Positions 1 through 5,340 of a stretch of DNA of 5,829 nt are shown piece by piece. The stretch comes from Pseudomonadota bacterium. GTDB taxonomy: Bacteria; Pseudomonadota; Gammaproteobacteria; Burkholderiales; Thiobacillaceae. The notes beneath the pieces were generated by a model, which was not told where the DNA came from, ran no database searches, and worked only from the letters and a program-made list of their open reading frames with translations. The translations under genes were made by a program, and so were the position numbers. How positions within the stretch are numbered: position 1 is the first letter of the stretch; each line of letters opens with the position of its first letter. The stretch is taken from positions 1-5,829 of the forward strand of contig JAJZRT010000263.1 in assembly GCA_021802595.1 (NCBI GenBank). Direction: 5' to 3'.

Positions 1-1022
1 ATACCGCCGAGCCCGGCGTGCTGTTCGCCGACACCATCAACCGCGACAACACGCTCGCCGACCGCGAGACCCTGACCGCCACCAACCCCTGCGGCGAGAT
101 TCCGCTGCCGCCCTACGGCGCCTGCGATCTCGGCTCGCTCAACCTGACCGCCTTCGTGGCATCACCGTTTGCCGCCGGGGCCCGCCTCGACCTGGCTGCG
201 CTGACTGAAGCGGCAACACTAGCAGTGCGCTTCCTCGACGACGTCATCGACGTCTCGCGCTACCCGCTGCCGGCGCAGGCGCAGGAAGCGCGCCGCAAGC
301 GGCGCATCGGCCTCGGCATCACCGGATTGGCGGATGCGCTGGTGCTGCTGGGCCTGCGTTACGACAGCGACGCCGCGCGGCAGCAGGCTGCGCAGGCGAT
401 GCGGACCGTGCGCGACGCTGCCTATCGGGCCTCGGTCGAGCTCGCCCGCGAAAAAGGCGCATTCCCCGCATTCGACCGCGACGCCTTCCTGGCGAGCGGC
501 TTCGCCACCCGCCTGCCGGCCGACATCCGCGACGCCATTGCCACGCACGGGATCCGCAACAGTCATCTATTGGCGATCGCGCCGGCCGGCACCATCAGCC
601 TGCTGGCCAACAATCTGTCCAGCGGCATCGAGCCGGTTTTTTCCGCCGAGGCGGAGCGCCGCGTGCTGGAAACGGACGGCCGTTACCGCACCCATCGCGT
701 GGTCGATTACGCCTGCCAGCTGTGGCAGCGGCAAGGCGACGGTTTGCCGCCGGCGTTCGTCGAGGCGCGGCAGATCGACCCGCTCGCCCATCTGCAGATG
801 CAGGCGATGCTCCAGCCGTTCGTCGACAATGCCATCTCGAAGACCATCAACGTCGCCGCCGACATCCCGTTCGAACGCTTCGAGGATCTCTACCGGCAGG
901 CGCATGCGCTCGGCCTCAAGGGCTGCACCGTATTCCGCCCCAATCCGGTCACCGGTGCCATCCTGAGCGAGCCTGCCGGCGAGCGGGTGCAGTGCTGCGG
1001 CATCGAACGCGAGGCGGACTGA
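1..1022 (+). CDS. nrdJ: Adenosylcobalamin-dependent (class II) ribonucleotide reductase, C-terminal part
   Basis: Partial gene: the reading frame (codons from base 3) is already open at the left edge, so the N-terminus and true start lie outside. The enzyme reduces ribonucleotides to deoxyribonucleotides in the cytoplasm, using a thiyl radical generated from adenosylcobalamin. Visible landmarks are NPCGE at bases 84-98, which carries the Asn, radical Cys (90-92) and Glu of the active site, and GACDLGSLNL, whose Cys (123-125) corresponds to the second cysteine of the redox-active pair. APAGTISLLANN (579-614) followed by SSGIEPVF is the substrate phosphate-binding region. GCTVFRPNP lies near the C-terminus, and a vicinal Cys-Cys (993-998) sits ten residues from the end, where ribonucleotide reductases carry the pair that re-reduces the active site. 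About 340 residues are present, probably around half of the protein. The patatin gene follows after 6 nt. Family assignment is firm; class II rather than class I rests on overall sequence character. Confidence 0.93.
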   Translation, partial: TAEPGVLFADTINRDNTLADRETLTATNPCGEIPLPPYGACDLGSLNLTAFVASPFAAGARLDLAALTEAATLAVRFLDDVIDVSRYPLPAQAQEARRKRRIGLGITGLADALVLLGLRYDSDAARQQAAQAMRTVRDAAYRASVELAREKGAFPAFDRDAFLASGFATRLPADIRDAIATHGIRNSHLLAIAPAGTISLLANNLSSGIEPVFSAEAERRVLETDGRYRTHRVVDYACQLWQRQGDGLPPAFVEARQIDPLAHLQMQAMLQPFVDNAISKTINVAADIPFERFEDLYRQAHALGLKGCTVFRPNPVTGAILSEPAGERVQCCGIEREAD

Positions 1023-1028
1023 ACCAGC

Positions 1029-1961
1029 ATGAACAAACCCCGCTCCCCGCTCATCGGTCTTGCTCTCGGTGGCGGCTCGGCACGCGGCTGGGCGCATATC
1101 GGCGTCCTGCGCGCGCTGGCCGATGCCGGCATCCGGCCCGATCTGGTCTGCGGCACCTCGATCGGCGCACTGGTCGGTGCCGCTTACGTCGGCGACGAGC
1201 TCGACCGGCTGGAGACCTGGGTGCGCAGCCTGCGTCTGCAGACGGTGGTGAGCTTTCTCGATTTTTCGCTCAACGGCGGGCTGATCAAGGGCGACAAGCT
1301 GATCGAGTTCTTCCGCGCGCACTTCGTCGACCGCGACATCGGCGAACTGGCACGGCCATTCGGCGCCGTCGCCACCGACCTGCGCCGTGGGCGCGAGGTG
1401 TGGCTGCGCGAGGGCAGGGTGACGGACGCGGTACGCGCCTCGATCGCACTGCCGGGGCTGTTCACCCCCGCACAGCGCGATGGCAGCTGGCTGGTCGACG
1501 GCGGCCTGGTCAACCCGGTGCCGGTGTCGCTGTGCCGGGCGATGGGAGCCGATCTGGTGATTGCGGTCGACCTGAACGCCGACCTGCTGGGACGCCACCT
1601 CAAACCCAAACCGCCCAAGGCATCACGTGCGCCCGCGGCGACGGAACCGGAAACGCTGGCCGATACCGTGATGGCGCGCATCCAGATGGGCATGTCGCAA
1701 CTCGGCATCAATCACGATGACGAACCCCGCCCCCCCGCCATGCTCGACGTGCTGGCCTCCAGCATCAACATCATGCAGGTGCTGATCACGCGCAGCCGGC
1801 TGGCGGGCGAACCGGCCGACGTGATGATGACGCCCCTGCTGGCCGACCTGGATTTGATGGACTTTCACCGGGGCAGCGTCGCCATCGACGCTGGACGCCG
1901 GGCGGTCGAATTTGTGCTGCCGCAGTTGCAGGCACGCCTGAATGGCGCAAATAGCGGCTGA
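1029..1961 (+). CDS. rssA: Patatin-like phospholipase / RssA-type serine hydrolase
   Basis: A 310-residue protein of the patatin/NTE family, whose members are Ser-Asp dyad lipid acyl hydrolases. The N-terminus has the glycine-rich oxyanion loop GGGSARG (residues 14-20). The nucleophile elbow GTSIG (42-46) gives Ser44 as catalytic serine, and the DGG motif (157-159) gives Asp157 as its partner. RASIALPGLFTP (136-147) before it is also typical of bacterial RssA-like proteins. A Lys/Pro/Ala-rich stretch (about 190-210) separates the catalytic core from a helical C-terminal region. I see no signal peptide or membrane segment, so it is probably cytoplasmic or peripherally membrane-associated. The ATG lies 6 nt after the nrdJ stop; the only purine-rich stretch upstream (GAGGCGG, 1011-1017) is rather far away, which suggests translational coupling to nrdJ. 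Length is close to E. coli RssA (about 300). The family is secure, but the physiological substrate is unknown and the symbol is by similarity only. Confidence 0.9.
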   Translation: MNKPRSPLIGLALGGGSARGWAHIGVLRALADAGIRPDLVCGTSIGALVGAAYVGDELDRLETWVRSLRLQTVVSFLDFSLNGGLIKGDKLIEFFRAHFVDRDIGELARPFGAVATDLRRGREVWLREGRVTDAVRASIALPGLFTPAQRDGSWLVDGGLVNPVPVSLCRAMGADLVIAVDLNADLLGRHLKPKPPKASRAPAATEPETLADTVMARIQMGMSQLGINHDDEPRPPAMLDVLASSINIMQVLITRSRLAGEPADVMMTPLLADLDLMDFHRGSVAIDAGRRAVEFVLPQLQARLNGANSG

Positions 1962-1976
1962 TCGTGGAACGCCGGT

Positions 1977-2249
1977 TCAGGACAGGGAGGTGAACAACGC
2001 CAGCTTGCGCGCGCGGTCCAGCCGCTTGATCGCCGCCTCGCGCCGCGCGGCGTCCGCGCGGCTGGCGGCGGCTTCGACATGGACCAGTGCGACCGGACGG
2101 CGGCTGCGCGTGTAGCGCGCACCCGGCCCGCCCTCGCCATTGTGCTCGGCGACGCGGCGATCGACGTCGGTCGTGATGCCGGTATACAGCGTGCCGTCGG
2201 CGCAGCGCAGCATGTAGACCCACCACGCGGCGCGCGGAGCGGTCGGCAT
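1977..2249 (-). CDS. GIY-YIG nuclease-superfamily protein, YhbQ/UPF0213 type
   Basis: A 90-residue single-domain protein. WVYMLRC (residues 10-16) replaces the GIY strand and LYTGITTD (about 20-27) the YIG strand. RRVAEHN follows with the conserved Arg, and a C-terminal RREAAIKRLDRARK segment supplies the Glu expected to bind the metal ion. This arrangement matches the small YhbQ/UPF0213 family, made of an isolated GIY-YIG domain with no DNA-binding module. Some members have been reported to have nuclease activity, but the role of most is unclear. I chose the ATG at 2249 because it gives the family's usual length of about 90-100 residues; the frame stays open upstream to 2411, but that part overlaps the HDOD gene and does not resemble the family. 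The start is 7 nt after the HDOD stop with no good Shine-Dalgarno, consistent with translational coupling. It converges on the patatin gene with a 15-nt gap. Confidence 0.87.
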   Translation of the reverse strand: MPTAPRAAWWVYMLRCADGTLYTGITTDVDRRVAEHNGEGGPGARYTRSRRPVALVHVEAAASRADAARREAAIKRLDRARKLALFTSLS

Positions 2250-2256
2250 GCTCAGG

Positions 2257-3606
2257 TCATACGTCGGCAGACAGCTGTTGCGCCCACAGCAGCGCATCCA
2301 TGTGCACGCCGTTGATGTCGGCGACGTCGCGTCCGATTTGCGCGGCCAGGGCTTCGATGCTGCTCTGGTCCTCCTGCTCGCAGGCGATCGCCAGTGCCAG
2401 ATAGGGCGCATACGGCCCGCGCCCGGCGGTGATGGCCTCGGTGATTTCGGCGGGCAGGCTGATCTGCTTCAGCACCTGCTCCATCGGCATGTGCATCACC
2501 ACGTCGAGCAGCGAAAACAGCCCGGCGACGAAAATCTCGTCGCGCGCCTTGGCAAACAGTGCGCGGCCGGCCAGCTGTTCAGCCACCCGGGCACGCACCA
2601 GGGCATTTTCCAGCACGGCCTGGTCGAGTTCCTGCGCCTGGCCACCGGTGAACAGGATCAGCGTCAGCCAGCGGTAGAGCTTGTCCTGCCCCATCACCAT
2701 CAGCGCCTGCTCGATGCCGCCGATCTTGTTCATCAGCCCCATGCCGGGCGAATTGACGTAGCGCAGCAGGCGCACCGACAACGCCGGGTCGTGGCGGAAC
2801 TGGGCCGCCAGTTCGGCCTGTTCGGCACCGGTACGGACCCGGTTCATCAGGTCCAGCACCTTGGCGCGCGACGGGCCCATCACCGGGTTGCCGAGGTTTT
2901 CGCGGCGGGTGATGAACGGCCCCATGAACAGCGCAAACTGCAGCTTGTGACACATGTGGAAGGCTTCCAGCGTCTGCACGTCGGTTGCGACAAAGCGTTT
3001 GCCTGCAGCCAGCTTGGACACGGCCGCCATCTGGGCGGTAATGGCGGGAATGTCTTCGCTGCTCACGTCCATCACCACATAATCCGCATGCGGCAGCAAC
3101 CCGTGGCGATCGGGGCGCATGACCGCATCTGCCTGCACCGCAAAACTGAACCCGCGCGACTTCAGCTCGGCCATGCGGGCCAGCAGGGCGTCGTCGACCG
3201 CCGTCTCGGCGCCGAGGTTGAGGAGCCAGACCGTACCGGCTGCAGGCCATTCCTCGAGGAGGGGATGATTCAGGGTGGCCGGGGCAATCGGCACGAATGC
3301 CAGGCGCTGTCCCAGCATGCGTGCAATCTCCATGCGCTGCAGGTTGCCCAGCAGGGTGTCATCGTAGAGACGCTGCACTTCGGGCAGCGCCGCGTCGCTC
3401 GCCTCGTCGGCGCCACGGCGCAGCATGAAGGTGTAGGCCGCGACTTTCTGATCGCGGCCCAGCATGGCCTCGCGGCGCATCACCGACGGCGCTTTTTCAG
3501 CCGGCTTGGGCCCCGGCCTGGCCGCAGGCTCGGCCGCTGCCGTGGCACGCGGAGCAGGCGCCGGGGCCTGCTCCTTATTGAACATTCCGACAAGACGATT
3601 CAGCAC
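2257..3606 (-). CDS. Degenerate EAL-like plus HDOD domain signalling protein
   Basis: A 449-residue protein of the EAL-HDOD (YuxH-like) type. Residues 1-10 are followed by a low-complexity Ala/Pro linker (about 12-42). An EAL-like domain spans about 45-235: REAMLGRDQKVAAYTFMLRR (45-64) aligns with the RQPIF-D-x-x-x-V-x-G-Y-E-L-L-F-R start of such proteins, and FMGPF (227-231) with the terminal strand that normally reads F-F-x-K-P. The EAL triplet is absent, so cyclic-di-GMP hydrolysis is not expected. An HDOD domain follows at about 245-430, with LSVRLLRYVNSPGMG (276-290) as its hallmark; the position of the HD metal pair reads FVAGLFSLLDVV, with no His-Asp. Such proteins are thought to act as protein-protein adaptors in two-component, motility or c-di-GMP circuits. 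The GTG start at 3606 is chosen because GGAGGAG lies 6 nt upstream; an ATG seven codons later is the alternative. No signal peptide or membrane segment is seen. Confidence 0.88.
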   Translation of the reverse strand: MLNRLVGMFNKEQAPAPAPRATAAAEPAARPGPKPAEKAPSVMRREAMLGRDQKVAAYTFMLRRGADEASDAALPEVQRLYDDTLLGNLQRMEIARMLGQRLAFVPIAPATLNHPLLEEWPAAGTVWLLNLGAETAVDDALLARMAELKSRGFSFAVQADAVMRPDRHGLLPHADYVVMDVSSEDIPAITAQMAAVSKLAAGKRFVATDVQTLEAFHMCHKLQFALFMGPFITRRENLGNPVMGPSRAKVLDLMNRVRTGAEQAELAAQFRHDPALSVRLLRYVNSPGMGLMNKIGGIEQALMVMGQDKLYRWLTLILFTGGQAQELDQAVLENALVRARVAEQLAGRALFAKARDEIFVAGLFSLLDVVMHMPMEQVLKQISLPAEITEAITAGRGPYAPYLALAIACEQEDQSSIEALAAQIGRDVADINGVHMDALLWAQQLSADV

Positions 3607-3612
3607 GCTTCA

Positions 3613-3619
3613 CTCCTCC
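3613..3619 (-). promoter_or_regulatory. Strong Shine-Dalgarno of the EAL-HDOD gene
   Basis: Read on the minus strand, GGAGGAG is followed by a 6-nt spacer (TGAAGC) and GTG at 3606-3604. This near-perfect site decides the GTG start over the in-frame ATG seven codons downstream. Confidence 0.85.
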
Positions 3620-3646
3620 GCGACATACCTGGGCCAATCAGATGAA

Positions 3647-3673
3647 TAATCGGCAAGCGCGTCGGCGACTGAA
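3647..3673 (-). promoter_or_regulatory. Possible sigma-28 (FliA)-like promoter for the EAL-HDOD gene
   Basis: On the minus strand, GCCGATTA (3654-3647) matches 7 of 8 positions of the flagellar sigma -10 element GCCGATAA. Eleven bases upstream, TTCAGTCG (3673-3666) matches only 4 of 8 positions of the -35 element TAAAGTTT. The site would place transcription start about 35 nt ahead of the GTG. The weak -35 makes this tentative. Confidence 0.22.
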
Positions 3674-3850
3674 GCCCGCCCGTACAAATTTTCAGGGGCT
3701 GGCGAGAACCGGTCCACATCTGCCATGTTCGGCCGGCATCCCGCCTGAAAAAGACGTTTTCATGCGCGGTGAATGCCGCTACGGACGCAGGGAGGCCGCC
3801 ACTGCTATGCTGGTACACGAGGCATTCTGATTGGGATGCCTTCAGCTGGG

Positions 3851-3886
3851 CCGGAACGCGATAGAGTGCGTCTATCGATTTTCCGG
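3851..3886 (+). repeat. Nested inverted repeat (two-tier hairpin) in the leader of the unknown gene
   Basis: CCGGAA (3851-3856) pairs with TTCCGG (3881-3886). Inside it, CGATAGA (3859-3865) pairs with TCTATCG (3871-3877) around a 5-base loop, leaving only a 2/3-base internal loop between the two tiers. The 13 pairs could form an RNA hairpin in the leader or serve as a protein-binding dyad. It ends 46 nt before the ATG. No T-run follows, so it is not a standard intrinsic terminator. Confidence 0.55.
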
Positions 3887-3895
3887 ACGTCCGGA
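3882..3895. repeat. Perfect 14-bp palindrome, possible operator
   Basis: TCCGGACGTCCGGA reads identically on both strands. It lies 37 nt upstream of the ATG of the unknown gene and shares TCCGG with the right outer arm of the neighbouring nested hairpin, so the two structures could not form at the same time. The symmetry suits a homodimeric regulator, but no regulator is identified. Confidence 0.5.
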
Positions 3896-3916
3896 TGCAC
3901 ACCGCAAAGCGACCAC

Positions 3917-3922
3917 GAGGAG
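3917..3922 (+). promoter_or_regulatory. Shine-Dalgarno of the unknown gene
   Basis: GAGGAG sits 10 nt before the ATG at 3933 and supports that start over an upstream in-frame TTG at 3831, which has no such site. CGAG (3916-3919) and CTCG (3926-3929) could form a small stem covering it. Confidence 0.7.
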
Positions 3923-3932
3923 AGTCTCGCCC

Positions 3933-4898
3933 ATGCAGATCGAATGCTATGCCCAGCGCCTGCTCAATCCGTTTCGTGGCGTGGTACACACGATCCGGTA
4001 CCAGTCGGCCGAGGCGGTGACGACCGACGGCATCGAGTGGGACATCTATGTGGCCAACGATGCCCTGCTCGACGGCCTGGGACGCGCCGGGCGGCGCGCG
4101 CAGATTTCCGACATCCGCTATGGCCACTGGTCAGCGGAAAAAGGCCTGAAACGCGGCCCGCTGTATCCGTCGGACGATTTCAGGCGACTGGAAAACATGG
4201 GCGCCGTAGTGTACGAGCACCTGCTCAAGGTGCATCGCGAGGTGCCCTTCGCTTTCCGCGACCAGTTCGAGCTGTGGCTGCTCGATCGGCACGACCAGCC
4301 GCTCGCGCTGCTGCACAGCGTGCGCACCGACATCGAAACCGACACCCGCCCGCCGCTCGACTGGCGCGCCGGCATGGCGGCGCAGGAACATTTCCGGAGT
4401 ACTGCGGTAGCCGGCCTCGACGAGACCGCCGGCGGCTATCTGACGCGCCACGTGAACAGCCTCGCCAGCGGCGTGGTGCAGTGGTTCCGCCGTTCGGATG
4501 ACGGTGCGGGGCTGGGACTGCATACGCTCAAGGGCGGCGAACACTTGCGCGGTCGCGTGCTCGACGCCGACGCCTTTCCCCAACTGTTCATCTCAACCAC
4601 GGGCATGGATGAGGCACACACCCGGCTGGTGCACGATTACCATGCCTGGCAGGCGCCCTGGATGCTGCTGCTGCCGCACCTCGATCCCGCCGCCCGCAGC
4701 CGGCTCGAGGCCTGCGCCTTCCAGCAGGCCGAGCTGATCGAGAAACACTGCCGGCTCTATCCCGTCGTGCTCGACCGCCCGGCGCTGCATGCCGCCCGGG
4801 TCGAGGCGGCGCTTATGCGCAGCCAGCCGTGCAAGAAGCCGGAAAACGAGGTCATGCCGATGTACTACATCGAACTCGGCGTCAGTGCGGACGAATAG
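3933..4898 (+). CDS. Hypothetical protein, 321 residues, family not recognised
   Basis: I do not recognise this protein. It is a real gene by its Shine-Dalgarno (GAGGAG, 3917-3922), a codon pattern matching its neighbours, and a balanced globular composition with no low-complexity runs. It is predicted soluble and cytoplasmic: no signal peptide and no convincing membrane segment, the most hydrophobic stretch being WMLLLPHL (243-250). Visible features are an N-terminal region that looks beta-rich (MQIECYAQRL through EWDIYV, about 1-40), conserved-looking blocks such as DIRYGHWSAEKG (60-71), FELWLLDR (112-119) and VHDYHAWQAPWM (233-244), seven tryptophans, and an unusual MPMYYIELGV ending. The spacing shows no nuclease, kinase, GGDEF or EAL motif. 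An in-frame TTG at 3831 would add 34 residues but lacks a ribosome binding site. It is divergent from the EAL-HDOD gene and its stop codon directly touches the chelatase stop on the other strand. A link to the EAL-HDOD protein is only suggested by position. Confidence 0.82.
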   Translation: MQIECYAQRLLNPFRGVVHTIRYQSAEAVTTDGIEWDIYVANDALLDGLGRAGRRAQISDIRYGHWSAEKGLKRGPLYPSDDFRRLENMGAVVYEHLLKVHREVPFAFRDQFELWLLDRHDQPLALLHSVRTDIETDTRPPLDWRAGMAAQEHFRSTAVAGLDETAGGYLTRHVNSLASGVVQWFRRSDDGAGLGLHTLKGGEHLRGRVLDADAFPQLFISTTGMDEAHTRLVHDYHAWQAPWMLLLPHLDPAARSRLEACAFQQAELIEKHCRLYPVVLDRPALHAARVEAALMRSQPCKKPENEVMPMYYIELGVSADE

Positions 4899-5258
4899 TC
4901 AGGACGCGACGTTGAGGATGGCGTCGGGCAATACCGCCGAGGCCCCCAGATGCGGCGTCAGCCTCACCTTCACCGCGGGATGCATGGCTGAGAATTCGGC
5001 GATGGCCTCGGGAATGTCCTGCGCCACATGGGTGCCCGCAGCCAGGAAATAGGGAAACGCCACGATCTCGGTTGCGCCTTGCTCAGCCAGCGCAGCCAGA
5101 CCGTCAGGAATGCTCGGCTCCGCCAGTTCCAGAAAGGCTGCTTCAACCCGTTCGTAGGCACGGCCCGCATGCGCTCGAACCTGATCGGCGAGCTGGCGGA
5201 CTTCGTCGTTGGACGCCGCACGGCGACTGCCATGGGCAATGATGAGCAGGCTGGGCAT
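4899..5258 (-). CDS. cbiX: Short CbiX/SirB-type sirohydrochlorin chelatase
   Basis: A 119-residue single-domain member of the class II chelatase family, which inserts cobalt (cobalamin route) or ferrous iron (siroheme route) into sirohydrochlorin in the cytoplasm. The N-terminus LLIIAHGSRR places the first metal-binding His at residue 9, and FLAAGTHVAQDIP (71-83) places the second at His77. This pairing is the hallmark of the half-size CbiX-S form, which works as a homodimer, whereas the longer CbiX and SirB proteins carry two such halves. FLELAEPSIPDGL (42-54) matches the conserved segment between them. The ATG at 5258 is supported by AAGGA (5271-5267) with an 8-nt spacer. It lies 75 nt downstream of the gcvR-like gene on the same strand and may be co-transcribed with it. 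Metal preference cannot be read from the sequence, so sirB is an equally possible name. Confidence 0.88.
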   Translation of the reverse strand: MPSLLIIAHGSRRAASNDEVRQLADQVRAHAGRAYERVEAAFLELAEPSIPDGLAALAEQGATEIVAFPYFLAAGTHVAQDIPEAIAEFSAMHPAVKVRLTPHLGASAVLPDAILNVAS

Positions 5259-5266
5259 TCGATCGA

Positions 5267-5271
5267 TCCTT
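5267..5271 (-). promoter_or_regulatory. Shine-Dalgarno of the chelatase gene
   Basis: AAGGA on the minus strand, 8 nt before the ATG at 5258-5256, fixes the start of the short chelatase. Confidence 0.65.
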
Positions 5272-5301
5272 ACAGTGGGTTCACGAATAGAGCGGAGGGG
5301 T

Positions 5302-5340
5302 GCGGCCGGACTCCCGGTCGCGCTGGTGTGCCCTTACACC
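5302..5340 (-). repeat. Two small stem-loops at the gcvR 3' end
   Basis: GGTGT (5325-5329) and ACACC (5336-5340) flank the stop codon, with a 6-base loop. Next to them, GCGGCCGG (5302-5309) and CCGGTCGC (5314-5321) form an 8-position stem with a 4-base loop. In the minus-strand transcript the second stem has one A-C mismatch, and no T-run follows. It could be a weak terminator, an RNA-stabilising element or chance in GC-rich DNA. Confidence 0.3.

Larger units (their letters stand above)
3607..3932. other. Divergent intergenic region with several inverted repeats
   Basis: This 326-bp non-coding stretch separates the minus-strand EAL-HDOD gene from the plus-strand unknown gene, so it must carry both promoters. 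I see no clear sigma-70 promoter on either strand. Short frames exist, including one starting at the ATG at 3642, but none has a ribosome binding site or recognisable product. The region holds TTTTCAGG (3689-3696) and its inverted copy CCTGAAAA (3744-3751), a small TGAAAA/TTTTCA hairpin (3746-3762), and the structured leader at 3851-3895 described separately. It has more A/T runs than the surrounding genes, as expected for a regulatory region. Confidence 0.75.

Noticed and set aside
567..1598. Open frame of 343 codons on the minus strand across nrdJ and the patatin gene
   Set aside because: It spans two well-supported genes in antisense and its translation has shadow-like composition with no recognisable domain.
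1967..1978. GAAC/GTTC mini-hairpin between the convergent patatin and GIY-YIG genes
   Set aside because: Only four base pairs and no T-run on either side, so it does not support a terminator call.
2248..3645. Open frame of 465 codons on the plus strand, the longest in the window
   Set aside because: It lies antisense to the EAL-HDOD gene, lacks a ribosome binding site, and its translation is rich in His, Gln and Arg with no family motifs, as expected for a shadow of a GC-rich gene.
3816..3828. Sigma-54-like TGG...GC element near TGGTACACGAGGC
   Set aside because: The spacing between the GG and GC pairs is one base too short and the -12 element does not match TTGC.
3642..3830. Possible 62-codon small gene in the intergenic region, plus strand
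   Set aside because: There is no ribosome binding site before the ATG and the translation is Arg-rich without any known motif; it also covers the likely promoter region of the EAL-HDOD gene.
3600..4127. Minus-strand frame of 175 codons running through the divergent intergenic region
   Set aside because: It overlaps the starts of both flanking genes, has no Shine-Dalgarno and no recognisable product.
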